From NCBI GenBank assembly GCA_030653335.1, contig JAURZP010000408.1, positions 1 to 8,952 of the forward strand: a DNA stretch of 8,952 nucleotides, in the 5' to 3' direction. The translations under genes and the position numbers were made by a program. The stretch is from Methanoregula sp. GTDB lineage: Archaea; Halobacteriota; Methanomicrobia; Methanomicrobiales; Methanospirillaceae. Position 1 is the stretch's first letter, and the number at the start of each line of letters is the position of its first letter. This document shows, piece by piece, positions 1 through 6,379 of the stretch. Under the pieces are notes generated by a model. It ran no database searches. It had not been told where the DNA came from and saw only the letters and a program-made list of their open reading frames with translations.

Positions 1-276
1 TCCAGTTTCCGGGTTTTTTGGAGGTGGTGTCAACATCTCGAAAAAAATATCGATTAAAACGCTTGTTTTCGAAAAAGAAGCATTTTAAATCGAATAAAAC
101 CTGTTGAAATAGCGGGCTTCTGTGGGTCGCTTTTTTTGACACATATTTCAGGTTGTTTTTTGAGAGAAACGACCTGCAAATGCCCTTGGCGGCTGTCGGT
201 TGCGATCACGTCGGAGAATTGGGGATTTATGTGGGTTTTGTTACGCCGATCGATATCTTGGGTGGTTGGGTGCAAA
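1..276. other. Gene-free left edge, no supported feature
   Basis: I see no credible gene here. The sequence is rich in short A and T runs (for example around 12-17, 131-137 and 153-160). ORFs crossing it have no ribosome binding site and overlap the recQ remnant in the wrong frame. It lies immediately downstream, on the minus strand, of the detached recQ 3' end, so it may be the former downstream flank of a recQ gene. That is inference. Confidence 0.5.
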
Positions 277-563
277 CTCTCCCACTCACCTCTTTCGGAT
301 CTCTTCCATAAACTCCGGCTCGTACTTCTCCAACTTGTATTCCCCAACACCATAAATCAAAGAAAAATTCTCACGATCACCGGGCCGGGCGCAGGCCAGC
401 TCATGAAGACTCTTCTCCGGGAAGATAACATACGGTGGCACACCGTTCCGGTCAGCGATTGCCTTCCTGAGAGATTTAAGGCGCAGGAATAGTGCCGTAT
501 CTTCTGCACTCACACTCACTATTGCAGCGGTGGCAGGACGCTTTGTCGTTTCGCGTTCGGGAA
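277..563 (-). repeat. Direct repeat copy A of the recQ 3' end
   Basis: This 287-bp stretch aligns with 2491-2775 in the same orientation. By eye about 25 substitutions, a 3-bp in-frame indel in the coding part and a 1-bp indel beyond the stop codon separate the copies, so identity is near 90 percent. Similarity begins about 10-14 bp beyond the recQ stop codon (shared CTCTCCCAC) and stops abruptly after GCGTTCGGGAA at 563. The two copies bracket about 1.9 kb that holds the two TA loci. Confidence 0.9.
286..563 (-). pseudogene. recQ 3'-end remnant (HRDC domain fragment)
   Basis: The frame encodes the last ~90 residues of a RecQ helicase: the linker PERETTKRPATAAIV followed by an entire HRDC domain that ends EEIRKR and a stop at 286-288. 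HRDC domains help RecQ enzymes bind DNA structures, but all helicase motifs are missing here. Compared with the intact recQ next door only about eight or nine residues differ (such as N/D, D/E, M/L, T/A, S/Y, G/E, G/R). The frame stays open upstream to a stop at 673-675, but that part does not resemble RecQ. The only in-frame start near the domain is a GTG at 517-519, giving 77 residues, with no ribosome binding site visible. A stand-alone HRDC protein cannot be excluded, but a gene remnant left by duplication or recombination is more likely. Confidence 0.8.
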
Positions 564-704
564 GAATGAAAACGTGAAGAACCTTTTCAATGTTCTGGGG
601 ATAACGCCCGGTTACCCCGATACGATTGATAACAACCAGAGTTCCTACAATTTTGGAATAAAAACAGAACTTCTAACAAAAAAGTTGGAATGCTCATCCC
701 ATTA

Positions 705-716
705 TTTTTTAAAAAA
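705..716 (-). terminator. Oligo-T/A tract, probable terminator after the HicA-like gene
   Basis: Six T followed by six A form a perfect palindrome, giving a T6 run on either strand. On the minus strand it lies about 40 bases past the HicA-like stop codon. Oligo-T runs are the typical archaeal terminator. No GC-rich hairpin accompanies it, so the call rests on the run and its place. Confidence 0.45.
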
Positions 717-748
717 CACGACGCTCGATCAGAAACTTTGCATAATCC

Positions 749-988
749 TCACCCTATAACGGGCAGCGGATAAGATCGTCTAATTCTTTTCCAGACAGAT
801 GTAGTTGGATCCTCATCTTTGCGAGCAGGGCCGAATTTGTACTCTTTCATCCCGTGGCTCAGGAACGTGTGGACCCCGGATGTCTTCCCGTCAATGCAGA
901 GATAAAAGATCTTGTGATGGGATGATCGCTCTTTAAATCCCTTTTTGAGGAGTGCAGCTGCGATATCGCGTGTCTTTGCAGCCCTCAA
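749..988 (-). pseudogene. HicA-like mRNA interferase toxin, frameshifted near its C-terminus
   Basis: The first 50 residues match the HicA/YcfA-like pattern: a start helix (TRDIAAALLKKGFKE), then SSHHK with the candidate catalytic histidines H24/H25, a beta segment with DGK, and TFLSHGMKEY. HicA toxins are small dsRBD-fold ribonucleases that cut mRNA. After Y50 the listed frame turns into a tail that looks non-homologous. Removing one base from the TTT at 836-838 (plus strand) restores a family-like ending, with LLAKMRIQLHL and LDDLIRCPL, stopping at 754-756 and giving 77 residues. The start is TTG (986-988), overlapping the upstream stop as TTGA, with GGTG seven bases before it. The break is most simply an inactivating +1 insertion; a sequencing error or programmed frameshift is also possible. 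The gene is paired with the upstream putative antitoxin. Confidence 0.7.
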
Positions 989-1299
989 GAACCAGCACCG
1001 GCCGCAACAAGAGATTTAAGATTTGAACGAAGCCGTAGTGCATCTCTTGTAAGGTTCGCCGGATTATCAGCAACGTATACTTCCCAAAGCATTGAGAGCT
1101 CATCCGAGATCCCCGCAATACCTTCCTCAAGGGTGGGGCTTAAAACCAAAAGCCCGAACTCTTCGTTTGACAGGGTGAGTCGATCTTCATCGTGTCCTAC
1201 GGTGATTTGAAGTTCTCGGGAAAGACGATGAAGACGACCGTTGATATTGAGGCGATCAAGAACAATAACCTGATTGGCTAATTTCAACATACGTACCAC
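985..1299 (-). CDS. Putative antitoxin partner of the HicA-like toxin
   Basis: A small protein of 104 residues from the GTG at 1297-1299, or 101 from the ATG at 1288-1290; both starts have weak upstream SD-like matches (GGATGAT and GTGGT). It has no HicB signature that I can point to. It shows an N-terminal beta-rich stretch (QVIVLDRLNING), a middle part with the strand-like FGLLVLSPTLEEG, and helices with ELSMLWEVYV and LTRDALRLRSNLKSLV. Archaeal HicA-like genes are often preceded by small proteins with an SxTxEEAI...EEL.xLWxEY-like pattern, which this resembles; that comparison is from memory. Its stop codon overlaps the toxin start by two bases, so the two are translationally coupled. A perfect palindrome sits just before its start, fitting self-repression. 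The antitoxin role is inferred from position, size and overlap. Confidence 0.6.
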   Translation of the reverse strand: MVRMLKLANQVIVLDRLNINGRLHRLSRELQITVGHDEDRLTLSNEEFGLLVLSPTLEEGIAGISDELSMLWEVYVADNPANLTRDALRLRSNLKSLVAAGAGS

Positions 1300-1303
1300 A
1301 GTG

Positions 1304-1322
1304 TATCATCCGGAAGATGATA
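1304..1322 (-). promoter_or_regulatory. Palindrome before the putative antitoxin, candidate operator
   Basis: TATCATC-CGGAA-GATGATA: two perfect 7-bp arms around a 5-base centre, ending 4 bases before the GTG start on the minus strand and including the SD-like GGATGAT. Antitoxins commonly bind such sites to repress their own operon. As RNA it could also hide the ribosome binding site. No clear TATA box is visible upstream; AATTATTC around 1335-1345 is a weak candidate. Confidence 0.4.
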
Positions 1323-1917
1323 GGGTTTTTGATCAGAATAATTCCAGCATCAATCGCACCGCATAACCCATCAATAAAAATTGAACCAGAAATATCGAAG
1401 CACGCGCCCGGTGCGAACAAAAGGTTGCTGGGCCACCGTTTTAAAAAAATTTGATATTGCTCTCATGGCGTTTGGTAAGAACAAGCAGGTTAAAAAAATA
1501 TTGGGAATCTTTCACCCGGACAAACGCGCTAAACATTTGCGTCTGTGAAAAAATTTCAGCGGACTTTGCCTGAATTTTTTTAAGCGTACCTTGATTGAAA
1601 AAAATTCCGGAACTCCTCATAAAAAACCCAAGTTCATGATCGATCAAACCCCCAAATATTGGTATTTTTCCCGCCAAAAAAACAGAGTTAACTGCGATCG
1701 AAAAAACCCCTAATCCGGGCATTTTGCGGGCTTTGTTTTCTGTATCTCTCCAAAATGGGCTCCGATTATGTGAAAATGACCCCCTGTTCGATCGAAAACT
1801 CCTGGATTATTTGCATGAACAGGGGGTCCGGATAACATCAGATAAAACCTGTATCCGGGTAGTTGTATTCGCTCATCTAAAACTGATCCACTTGGCTTTT
1901 AAAAATGGTCTAATGTC
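1323..1917. other. Long gene-poor region between the two TA loci
   Basis: About 600 bp without a supportable gene. It is full of A and T runs, such as those at 1442-1449, 1492-1498 and 1575-1581. A minus-strand ORF at 1441-1722 (93 codons, ATG start) has no ribosome binding site and reads like random A/T-rich sequence, so I did not annotate it. The stretch holds a strong inverted repeat (1778-1828) and the 10-mer CGATCGAAAA twice (1695-1704 and 1789-1798). It may be degenerate sequence left from mobile DNA. Confidence 0.45.
1778..1828. repeat. Perfect 12-bp inverted repeat with 27-base spacer
   Basis: GACCCCCTGTTC at 1778-1789 is the exact reverse complement of GAACAGGGGGTC at 1817-1828. The GC-rich arms would form a stable hairpin with a 27-base loop. 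No T run follows on the plus strand; on the minus strand only ATTTT follows, so a terminator is doubtful. It could be a structured RNA, a protein binding site or the ends of a tiny decayed element. Confidence 0.65.
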
Positions 1918-1937
1918 ATGATTCAAAATGACCCGAG

Positions 1938-1978
1938 TGATCATATTTTTCATGTTGGTAATGCTTACATTATGATCA
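1938..1978 (+). promoter_or_regulatory. Paired TGATCATA/TATGATCA arms overlapping the antitoxin start, candidate operator
   Basis: TGATCATA at 1938-1945 and its reverse complement TATGATCA at 1971-1978 form an 8-bp inverted repeat with a 25-base spacer; each arm also contains the palindrome TGATCA. The right arm ends on the A of the antitoxin ATG. TATA-like candidates are TTTTAAAAAT (1897-1906) and CATATTTTT (1942-1950); the second would give a nearly leaderless transcript and put the left arm on the promoter. This fits autoregulation by the antitoxin, which is inference. Confidence 0.45.
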
Positions 1979-2172
1979 TGTCCGCAGTGAAGCGAATCCC
2001 GGTGGCGGAAACTGTATGGAAGGATCTTGCAGAGATGCGCCTTGCCGGACAGACGTATACCGATCTCCTCTCCGAAATGATTGAGGAGCGTAAAAAAGCA
2101 CGTCTTTTCCGGGATATGCATCGCATTGAAGAAGAAGGTACGTTTGTCCCCTTCTCGGAGATCCGCACTTGA
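1978..2172 (+). CDS. VapB-type antitoxin of a RelE-like TA pair
   Basis: A 64-residue protein. An N-terminal strand (VKRIPVAE) precedes helices in the pattern TVWKDLAEMR-(x)-TYTDLLSEMIEE, which recurs in archaeal antitoxins of the VapB/UPF0330 type; the C-terminal part (RLFRDMHRIEEEGTFV) is charged and would wrap the toxin. Such antitoxins neutralise the toxin and repress the operon. The frame is open back to an ATG at 1918, but the extra 20 residues do not look like family sequence and include the palindromic promoter region, so I chose ATG 1978 (an ATG at 1972 is also possible). The stop overlaps the TTG start of the toxin. Family naming is from memory; the antitoxin role is supported by the toxin next to it. 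Confidence 0.8.
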   Translation: MSAVKRIPVAETVWKDLAEMRLAGQTYTDLLSEMIEERKKARLFRDMHRIEEEGTFVPFSEIRT

Positions 2173-2474
2173 CCTTTGCGCTGTTCATAGAACAAGAACA
2201 GGTCGAAAAAATCAATAGTTTTGATGAGAAAAGCCGTAGAATTATCCGGGCAAAACTGGTCACACTGGGTGAAAACCCTTATCCCGGGAAACGAGGCGAT
2301 AAGGAGAATTTCTGCCTCAAAGATGGATATATCCTGTACCGGTTACATATCGGGAGAACATGGACCGCATTTTACAGGGTGTACGAATCGGAAAAAGTCG
2401 TTAAGATTTTAGATGTCCTCCCAATTGAGCAGGCTCACAAAAAATACGGGCATTTCAGCTCATATACCGATTGA
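2169..2474 (+). CDS. RelE/ParE-family toxin
   Basis: A 101-residue protein with the RelE/ParE plan: a first strand (FALFIEQE), two helices (KSRRIIRAKLVTLGENPYPG, residues 21-40), then strands YILYRLHIGR and WTAFYRVYES, and a basic end (IEQAHKKYG, residues 86-94). RelE toxins cleave mRNA on the ribosome, while ParE members poison gyrase; sequence alone does not decide here. The start is TTG, overlapping the antitoxin stop as TTGA, with a strong SD GGAGATC (2157-2163) five bases before it, inside the antitoxin gene. It converges with recQ, leaving 26 bp between stop codons. The protein looks intact, with the usual YR and basic residues, so the toxin is likely active. Confidence 0.85.
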   Translation: MTFALFIEQEQVEKINSFDEKSRRIIRAKLVTLGENPYPGKRGDKENFCLKDGYILYRLHIGRTWTAFYRVYESEKVVKILDVLPIEQAHKKYGHFSSYTD

Positions 2475-2490
2475 AAATCCCCCCATTATT

Positions 2491-2775
2491 CTCTCCCACA
2501 TCACCCTTTCCGGATCTCTTCCATAAACTCCGGCCCGTACTTCTCCAACTTGTATTCCCCGACACCGGAAATCAAAGAAAAATTCTCACGATCACCGGGC
2601 CGGGTGCAGGCCATCTCATGAAGACTCTTGTCCGGGAAGATGACATATGGGGGCACACCGTTCCGGTCTGCGATCGCTTTACGCAGGGATTTAAGACGCA
2701 GGAATAGTGCCGTATTTTCTGCACTCGCCACTATTGCTGCGGGGGCCGGACGCTTTGTTGTTTCGCGTTCGGGAA
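2491..2775 (-). repeat. Direct repeat copy B, the native 3' end of recQ
   Basis: The 285-bp partner of 277-563, covering the last ~92 codons of the intact recQ plus about 10 bp past its stop. It is in the same orientation, about 90 percent identical by eye, with copy A three bases longer in the TCTGCACTC region and one base shorter beyond the stop codon. Confidence 0.9.
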
Positions 2776-4288
2776 CCGGAAGCATCACACGCGCTCTTCC
2801 TTTGAGCAGTTCTTCGCTCTTTCCTGCACAGCAAATCACCGGGTACTTGTCACCTGCCCGGTCCAGATATCCCTGCCTGACCAGCTCGTTGATCCAGGTC
2901 CGGTACTGGGCTTTGCTGTATTTTTTTCCGGAACCATAAGCCGTCAGACTATCCAGATGATAATCCTGAATTTTTGTCGTCTTTGAACCTCGGAGTACAT
3001 CAGCGATCAGTTCGATGCCGAAACGCGAGGGCAGCTGCTTTACGCACGCGACAATCAGGGTTGCCGCTTCTGTGCCATCGATCATGTCCGGTGGGTGATC
3101 GCAGTTGTCGCACGATGCGCAATTCACTTCAGCATATTCCTCGCCAAAATAATTGAGCAGGTACTTCCGCCGGCAGGTGGTAGTCTCGCAATACTCCGTC
3201 ATATCCTGGAGTTTTTTGAGTGCCAGCCTGAGATTTCGCTCACCAGTATCGTCATGCTCCAGCATTGAGCGGACCCGGGTGTAATCCCCCCGGCTGTACA
3301 GGAGAATACATTCACTGTTCTGTCCGTCACGACCCGCCCGCCCGGTCTCCTGGTAATAGGATTCCACGGTCTTTGGCAGATCGTAGTGAATCACATACCG
3401 GACATCCGGTTTGTTGATGCCCATGCCAAACGCAACGGTGGCGCAGACAATATGTATCGTATCGTGGATGAACGCGTCCTGGACCTTTTCGCGCACCGGT
3501 TTTGAGAGCCCCGCATGGTAGGCCTGCGCCTTGAACCCGCGTTTCTGGAGATCGGATGCAATATCCTCGGTCTCTTTCTTACTAAGGCAGTAGATGATTC
3601 CGGAATCGGAACGGTGCTGGCCGATATAATTTGCAAGAAATACCATCGGGTTTTTCTTTGGGATGATACGGTACTGGAGATTTTTCCGGTTGAAGCTGCC
3701 GATAAATTCACGGGCTCCGGACAGACCGAGCTGCTCGCAGATATCCCTGCGAACTTCTGGAATTGCCGTTGCTGTTAATGCTACAAGCGTAACCGCGGGA
3801 AAACTTTTTTTTAATTGGGCCAGCTGCCGGTATTCCGGCCGGAAGTTGTGGCCCCATTCCGAGATGCAGTGCGCTTCATCAATCGCAATCAGGTGAACCG
3901 GGGACACCTTTAAGGATTCCAAAAAATTGGGCTGCATGCATTTCTCCGGTGAGATGAACAGCAGGCGGAGACTCCCATCCTTCAACTCACTCTCAATCCG
4001 GGTCCGATCGCGGTAATCCAAGGAACTGTTATAGGCAGCCGCAGGTATTCCACGGGCATTGAGATCGTCGACCTGATCTTTCATGAGCGATATCAGCGGA
4101 GAGATCACCACAGTGAGACCCCCAAGGTACAGGGAGGGCAACTGGTAGCAGAGCGATTTTCCGCCTCCGGTTGCCATGATCGCTACCGTGTCGTTGCCGT
4201 TTAAGATGGACTCGATGATCTCTTTCTGGTGGGGTAAGAATTTTGAATAGCCCCAGTATTTTTTTAAGAGTTCATCAGTTTTGTTCAT
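2501..4288 (-). CDS. recQ: ATP-dependent DNA helicase RecQ
   Basis: A full-length 595-residue superfamily 2 helicase that unwinds DNA 3' to 5' in recombination and fork repair. Visible in order: motif 0 (FLPHQKEII, ~17-25), Walker A (ATGGGKSL, 39-46, K44), motif Ia (SPLISLMKDQ), DEAH (137-140) followed by the RecQ loop CISEWGHNFRPEY, motif III (LTATA), motif V (FGMGINKPDVRYVIH) and motif VI (QETGRAGRDG, 313-322). The zinc site uses C372, C390, C393 and C396. A winged-helix region (~405-500) and a C-terminal HRDC domain (~522-595) complete it. The ATG at 4286-4288 has AGGA six bases upstream. All key residues are present. Its 3' end is duplicated at 277-563. It is downstream of the MATE gene on the same strand, 143 bp apart, so it could be expressed separately. 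Confidence 0.97.
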   Translation of the reverse strand: MNKTDELLKKYWGYSKFLPHQKEIIESILNGNDTVAIMATGGGKSLCYQLPSLYLGGLTVVISPLISLMKDQVDDLNARGIPAAAYNSSLDYRDRTRIESELKDGSLRLLFISPEKCMQPNFLESLKVSPVHLIAIDEAHCISEWGHNFRPEYRQLAQLKKSFPAVTLVALTATAIPEVRRDICEQLGLSGAREFIGSFNRKNLQYRIIPKKNPMVFLANYIGQHRSDSGIIYCLSKKETEDIASDLQKRGFKAQAYHAGLSKPVREKVQDAFIHDTIHIVCATVAFGMGINKPDVRYVIHYDLPKTVESYYQETGRAGRDGQNSECILLYSRGDYTRVRSMLEHDDTGERNLRLALKKLQDMTEYCETTTCRRKYLLNYFGEEYAEVNCASCDNCDHPPDMIDGTEAATLIVACVKQLPSRFGIELIADVLRGSKTTKIQDYHLDSLTAYGSGKKYSKAQYRTWINELVRQGYLDRAGDKYPVICCAGKSEELLKGRARVMLPVPERETTKRPAPAAIVASAENTALFLRLKSLRKAIADRNGVPPYVIFPDKSLHEMACTRPGDRENFSLISGVGEYKLEKYGPEFMEEIRKG

Positions 4289-4296
4289 TGCAGGTC

Positions 4297-4310
4297 CTAA
4301 AAATTTTTAG
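4297..4310. promoter_or_regulatory. 14-bp perfect palindrome before recQ
   Basis: CTAAAAATTTTTAG is a perfect palindrome ending 8 bases before the recQ ATG and overlapping its AGGA ribosome binding site. It lies too near the start to be a normal TATA box, so an operator or mRNA structure is more likely. No convincing TATA box is seen in the 143-bp gap; ACTATTTGC (minus strand, near 4322-4332) is only weak. Confidence 0.3.
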
Positions 4311-4431
4311 AAACGAATGGCAAATAGTTCGCCGGATCGCTACAAGAATCCTTTGGATTGGCACGTGGAAATTGTAATAGCACGAGCAGGACGGAAATAC
4401 GCCGCAAACCGGTTACAGCACTCCGGAAAAA

Positions 4432-5778
4432 TCACAGTGCCACCGTCTTCCAGTTTCCCTGCCGGAACATGTACCCGAGAAGCACTGCCTGCACAACGAT
4501 GCCGGTGATAACAGCAATCCAGATACCCATGATACCCATACCAAACATATGGGGCAGGATCCAGGCAAGCGGGATCTGGATCATTACCATCGAAAAGAGC
4601 GTGGCATACATGGGTTTTTTCGTATCTCCCGCACCGTTGAGGGCAAACGAGAGAATGATGCTCGCTGCCATGATCACGTAGAAGGGTGCAACGGCATGGA
4701 AGTACGAAACCCCGATCGCTTCGCTGACACCGCTTGGATCAAAGAACCAGAACAACTGTTCGGCAAACACGTAATAACAGATCGAGATCACCAGCATGAG
4801 TGCGCCGTAAAAGATGAGCGCAAGTTTCACACCTTCTGCCGCGCGCTCTGGTTGTTTTGCCCCGAGATTCTGACCCACGATCACCGCCGTTGCTGTTGCA
4901 ATGGCAAACCCGGGCATGAGAGCGATGAGTTCGAGGCGTTCGGCAATCCCATAACCGGAGATCGCCGCAGTTCCATAGAATGCGACAAAGGCCATCATCA
5001 CAAGAAATGTCCCGCTGCGCAAGCCAGACTGGATCGAATTGGGAATGGCAACTTTCAGAATCCTGCTGATGAGGGAAAAGTCAATGACCAGTGTTTTTGG
5101 GAACCGGAGTCCCGGAGCATAGTGCACGAGCAGGACCAGACTGATCACAAGCCCAGTCCCGCGCGAGAGGATCGTTGCAAGTGCAGAACCGACAACTCCG
5201 AGCGCAGGAAAGCCTGCAATCCCAAAGATCAGGAGCGGGTTTAAGATGATATTGAGAATATTAACCCCAACCATGATGATCATCGGTGTGACGGCATTGC
5301 CGCAGGACTGGAAGGATGTGATCACGATCCAGAGTTCGATCATCGTAAATGAGCCTATGAAAAGGAGGGTGAGATAGGGCGCACCCACTGCCGTAACGGC
5401 TTCATTTGCCCCGAGAAGACGGAGCAGATCTGCTGAAAACAGTACGCCGCAGACTGCCAGAACAAGGGAGAATGCAAGGCCGATATAGAGTGACTGCTGG
5501 ATGATGGCACCAATAGAATCGAACTCCTCTGCGCCATGGTGCCGCGCGATAAATGCTGTCGTTGCCGTAACCAGCCCAATCACAAAGGTCATCAGCACGA
5601 TGATAAGCGTCATGCTCATGGCAACACCGGCAAGTGCCTCTGCACCCAGCCTGCCGACAAAATACATATCAACGATCTCCAGCACGCTCTGGAGCAGGTT
5701 GCTGATGATGATCGGCAGGGATATCACAAATAGCCCTTTGACCAGATCGCCTTTTGTCAGGTAATTGTCGTTATCCAT
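4432..5778 (-). CDS. MATE-family multidrug/sodium antiporter
   Basis: An integral membrane protein of 448 residues with about 12 predicted hydrophobic helices, the size and plan of MATE (NorM/DinF-like) exporters that expel drugs or metabolites using a Na+ or H+ gradient. Family marks include the TM1 end VDMYFVGRLG, the repeated second-half signature VGQNLGAKQPERA, and the loop NGAGDTKKP. The two halves are similar, as expected for the two six-helix bundles. I chose ATG 5776-5778 because GGTGA lies eight bases before it; the frame also allows a GTG at 5790, but that codon lies inside this same SD. An AT-rich stretch (AATACAATAAAATTG on the minus strand, ~5803-5820) may hold the promoter. The substrate cannot be deduced. 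Confidence 0.93.
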   Translation of the reverse strand: MDNDNYLTKGDLVKGLFVISLPIIISNLLQSVLEIVDMYFVGRLGAEALAGVAMSMTLIIVLMTFVIGLVTATTAFIARHHGAEEFDSIGAIIQQSLYIGLAFSLVLAVCGVLFSADLLRLLGANEAVTAVGAPYLTLLFIGSFTMIELWIVITSFQSCGNAVTPMIIMVGVNILNIILNPLLIFGIAGFPALGVVGSALATILSRGTGLVISLVLLVHYAPGLRFPKTLVIDFSLISRILKVAIPNSIQSGLRSGTFLVMMAFVAFYGTAAISGYGIAERLELIALMPGFAIATATAVIVGQNLGAKQPERAAEGVKLALIFYGALMLVISICYYVFAEQLFWFFDPSGVSEAIGVSYFHAVAPFYVIMAASIILSFALNGAGDTKKPMYATLFSMVMIQIPLAWILPHMFGMGIMGIWIAVITGIVVQAVLLGYMFRQGNWKTVAL

Positions 5779-5890
5779 CAGGCAGTTCACCGTTTCAAAA
5801 GCACAATTTTATTGTATTCATTGAACGACACGAAAGAAAAATCGTTGCAGTCCAAGACGAAGAGATGATGAAAAAGGGAAGTGGGCTAAC

Positions 5891-6379
5891 TTAAACAAGT
5901 CCGAGCGTTTTTTTGTATGCAGCCAGCAGTCTCACAATAAATTTTCTGTGTTCACCCATGGCATCTTCATCCTCTGAGGAAGCTATAAGCGCTGCTGCGT
6001 AAACGAGAACAAGCGCATTGTCGAGCTCAAGAGTTTCGGGATCTTCAACCGCGTCCGGTGCGAGCCTGATCGCAGTATACGTGCGCTCCTGCTCATCAAA
6101 CCGCAATGACACATCCGCAGTCACCTGCGAATTGTCAAGGTCCTGGGCATTGGCAAGCACAATCGCGAGCGCTTTTTTCAATGCCGCATATGCCCCGCTG
6201 CGGGCAGGAGTTCCTGCGCCCAGCAACTCAATGGCATGCGTGCATTCCCTTGCTGCGTTGGCATAAAGGCCGAACCGGAATGCAAGGAATGCCGATGCGA
6301 TCTCATGGGCAGTCGTATCAGGGATATCATCGATTCCCGCTCTGATTCGCGTGATATAGTCAGTAAGAAATTGTTCCAT
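5891..6379 (-). CDS. Hypothetical alpha-helical protein, 162 residues
   Basis: I do not recognise this protein. It is soluble, without signal peptide or membrane segments, acidic and alanine-rich, and looks nearly all helical: an N-terminal helix (MEQFLTDYITRIRAG), two long helices in residues ~24-80 containing paired AFLAFRFGLYANAAREC and AALKKALAIVLANAQ segments that resemble TPR-like hairpins, a short beta-like stretch (VTADVSLRFDEQERTYTAI), then helices ending FIVRLLAAYKKTLGLV. The ATG has GGAG nine bases upstream, supporting the start. It is divergent from the metallophosphoesterase gene with 145 bp between starts, and 100 bp downstream is the MATE start region on the same strand. The clean start and coding feel make it a real gene; its job is unknown. 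Confidence 0.75.
   Translation of the reverse strand: MEQFLTDYITRIRAGIDDIPDTTAHEIASAFLAFRFGLYANAARECTHAIELLGAGTPARSGAYAALKKALAIVLANAQDLDNSQVTADVSLRFDEQERTYTAIRLAPDAVEDPETLELDNALVLVYAAALIASSEDEDAMGEHRKFIVRLLAAYKKTLGLV

Noticed and set aside
54..353. 99-codon minus-strand ORF at the left edge
   Set aside because: It overlaps the HRDC remnant in a different frame and has no recognisable features or clear start signal.
574..759. 61-codon plus-strand ORF
   Set aside because: It lies opposite the 3' end of the HicA-like gene and its terminator, with no ribosome binding site and low-complexity ending.
1441..1722. 93-codon minus-strand ORF between the TA loci
   Set aside because: It has an ATG but no ribosome binding site, reads through A/T runs giving Phe/Lys-rich sequence, and shows no family features.
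1918..1977. 20-residue N-terminal extension of the VapB-type antitoxin
   Set aside because: The family-like sequence begins at ATG 1978, and the extension covers the palindromic promoter region.
4549..5244. 231-codon plus-strand ORF
   Set aside because: It is the antisense shadow of the MATE gene; its composition is atypical (rich in His, Arg, Asp, Glu) and the opposite frame has clear MATE motifs.
5779..5790. Upstream GTG start for the MATE gene
   Set aside because: The GTG lies inside the GGTGA ribosome binding site that serves the ATG at 5778.
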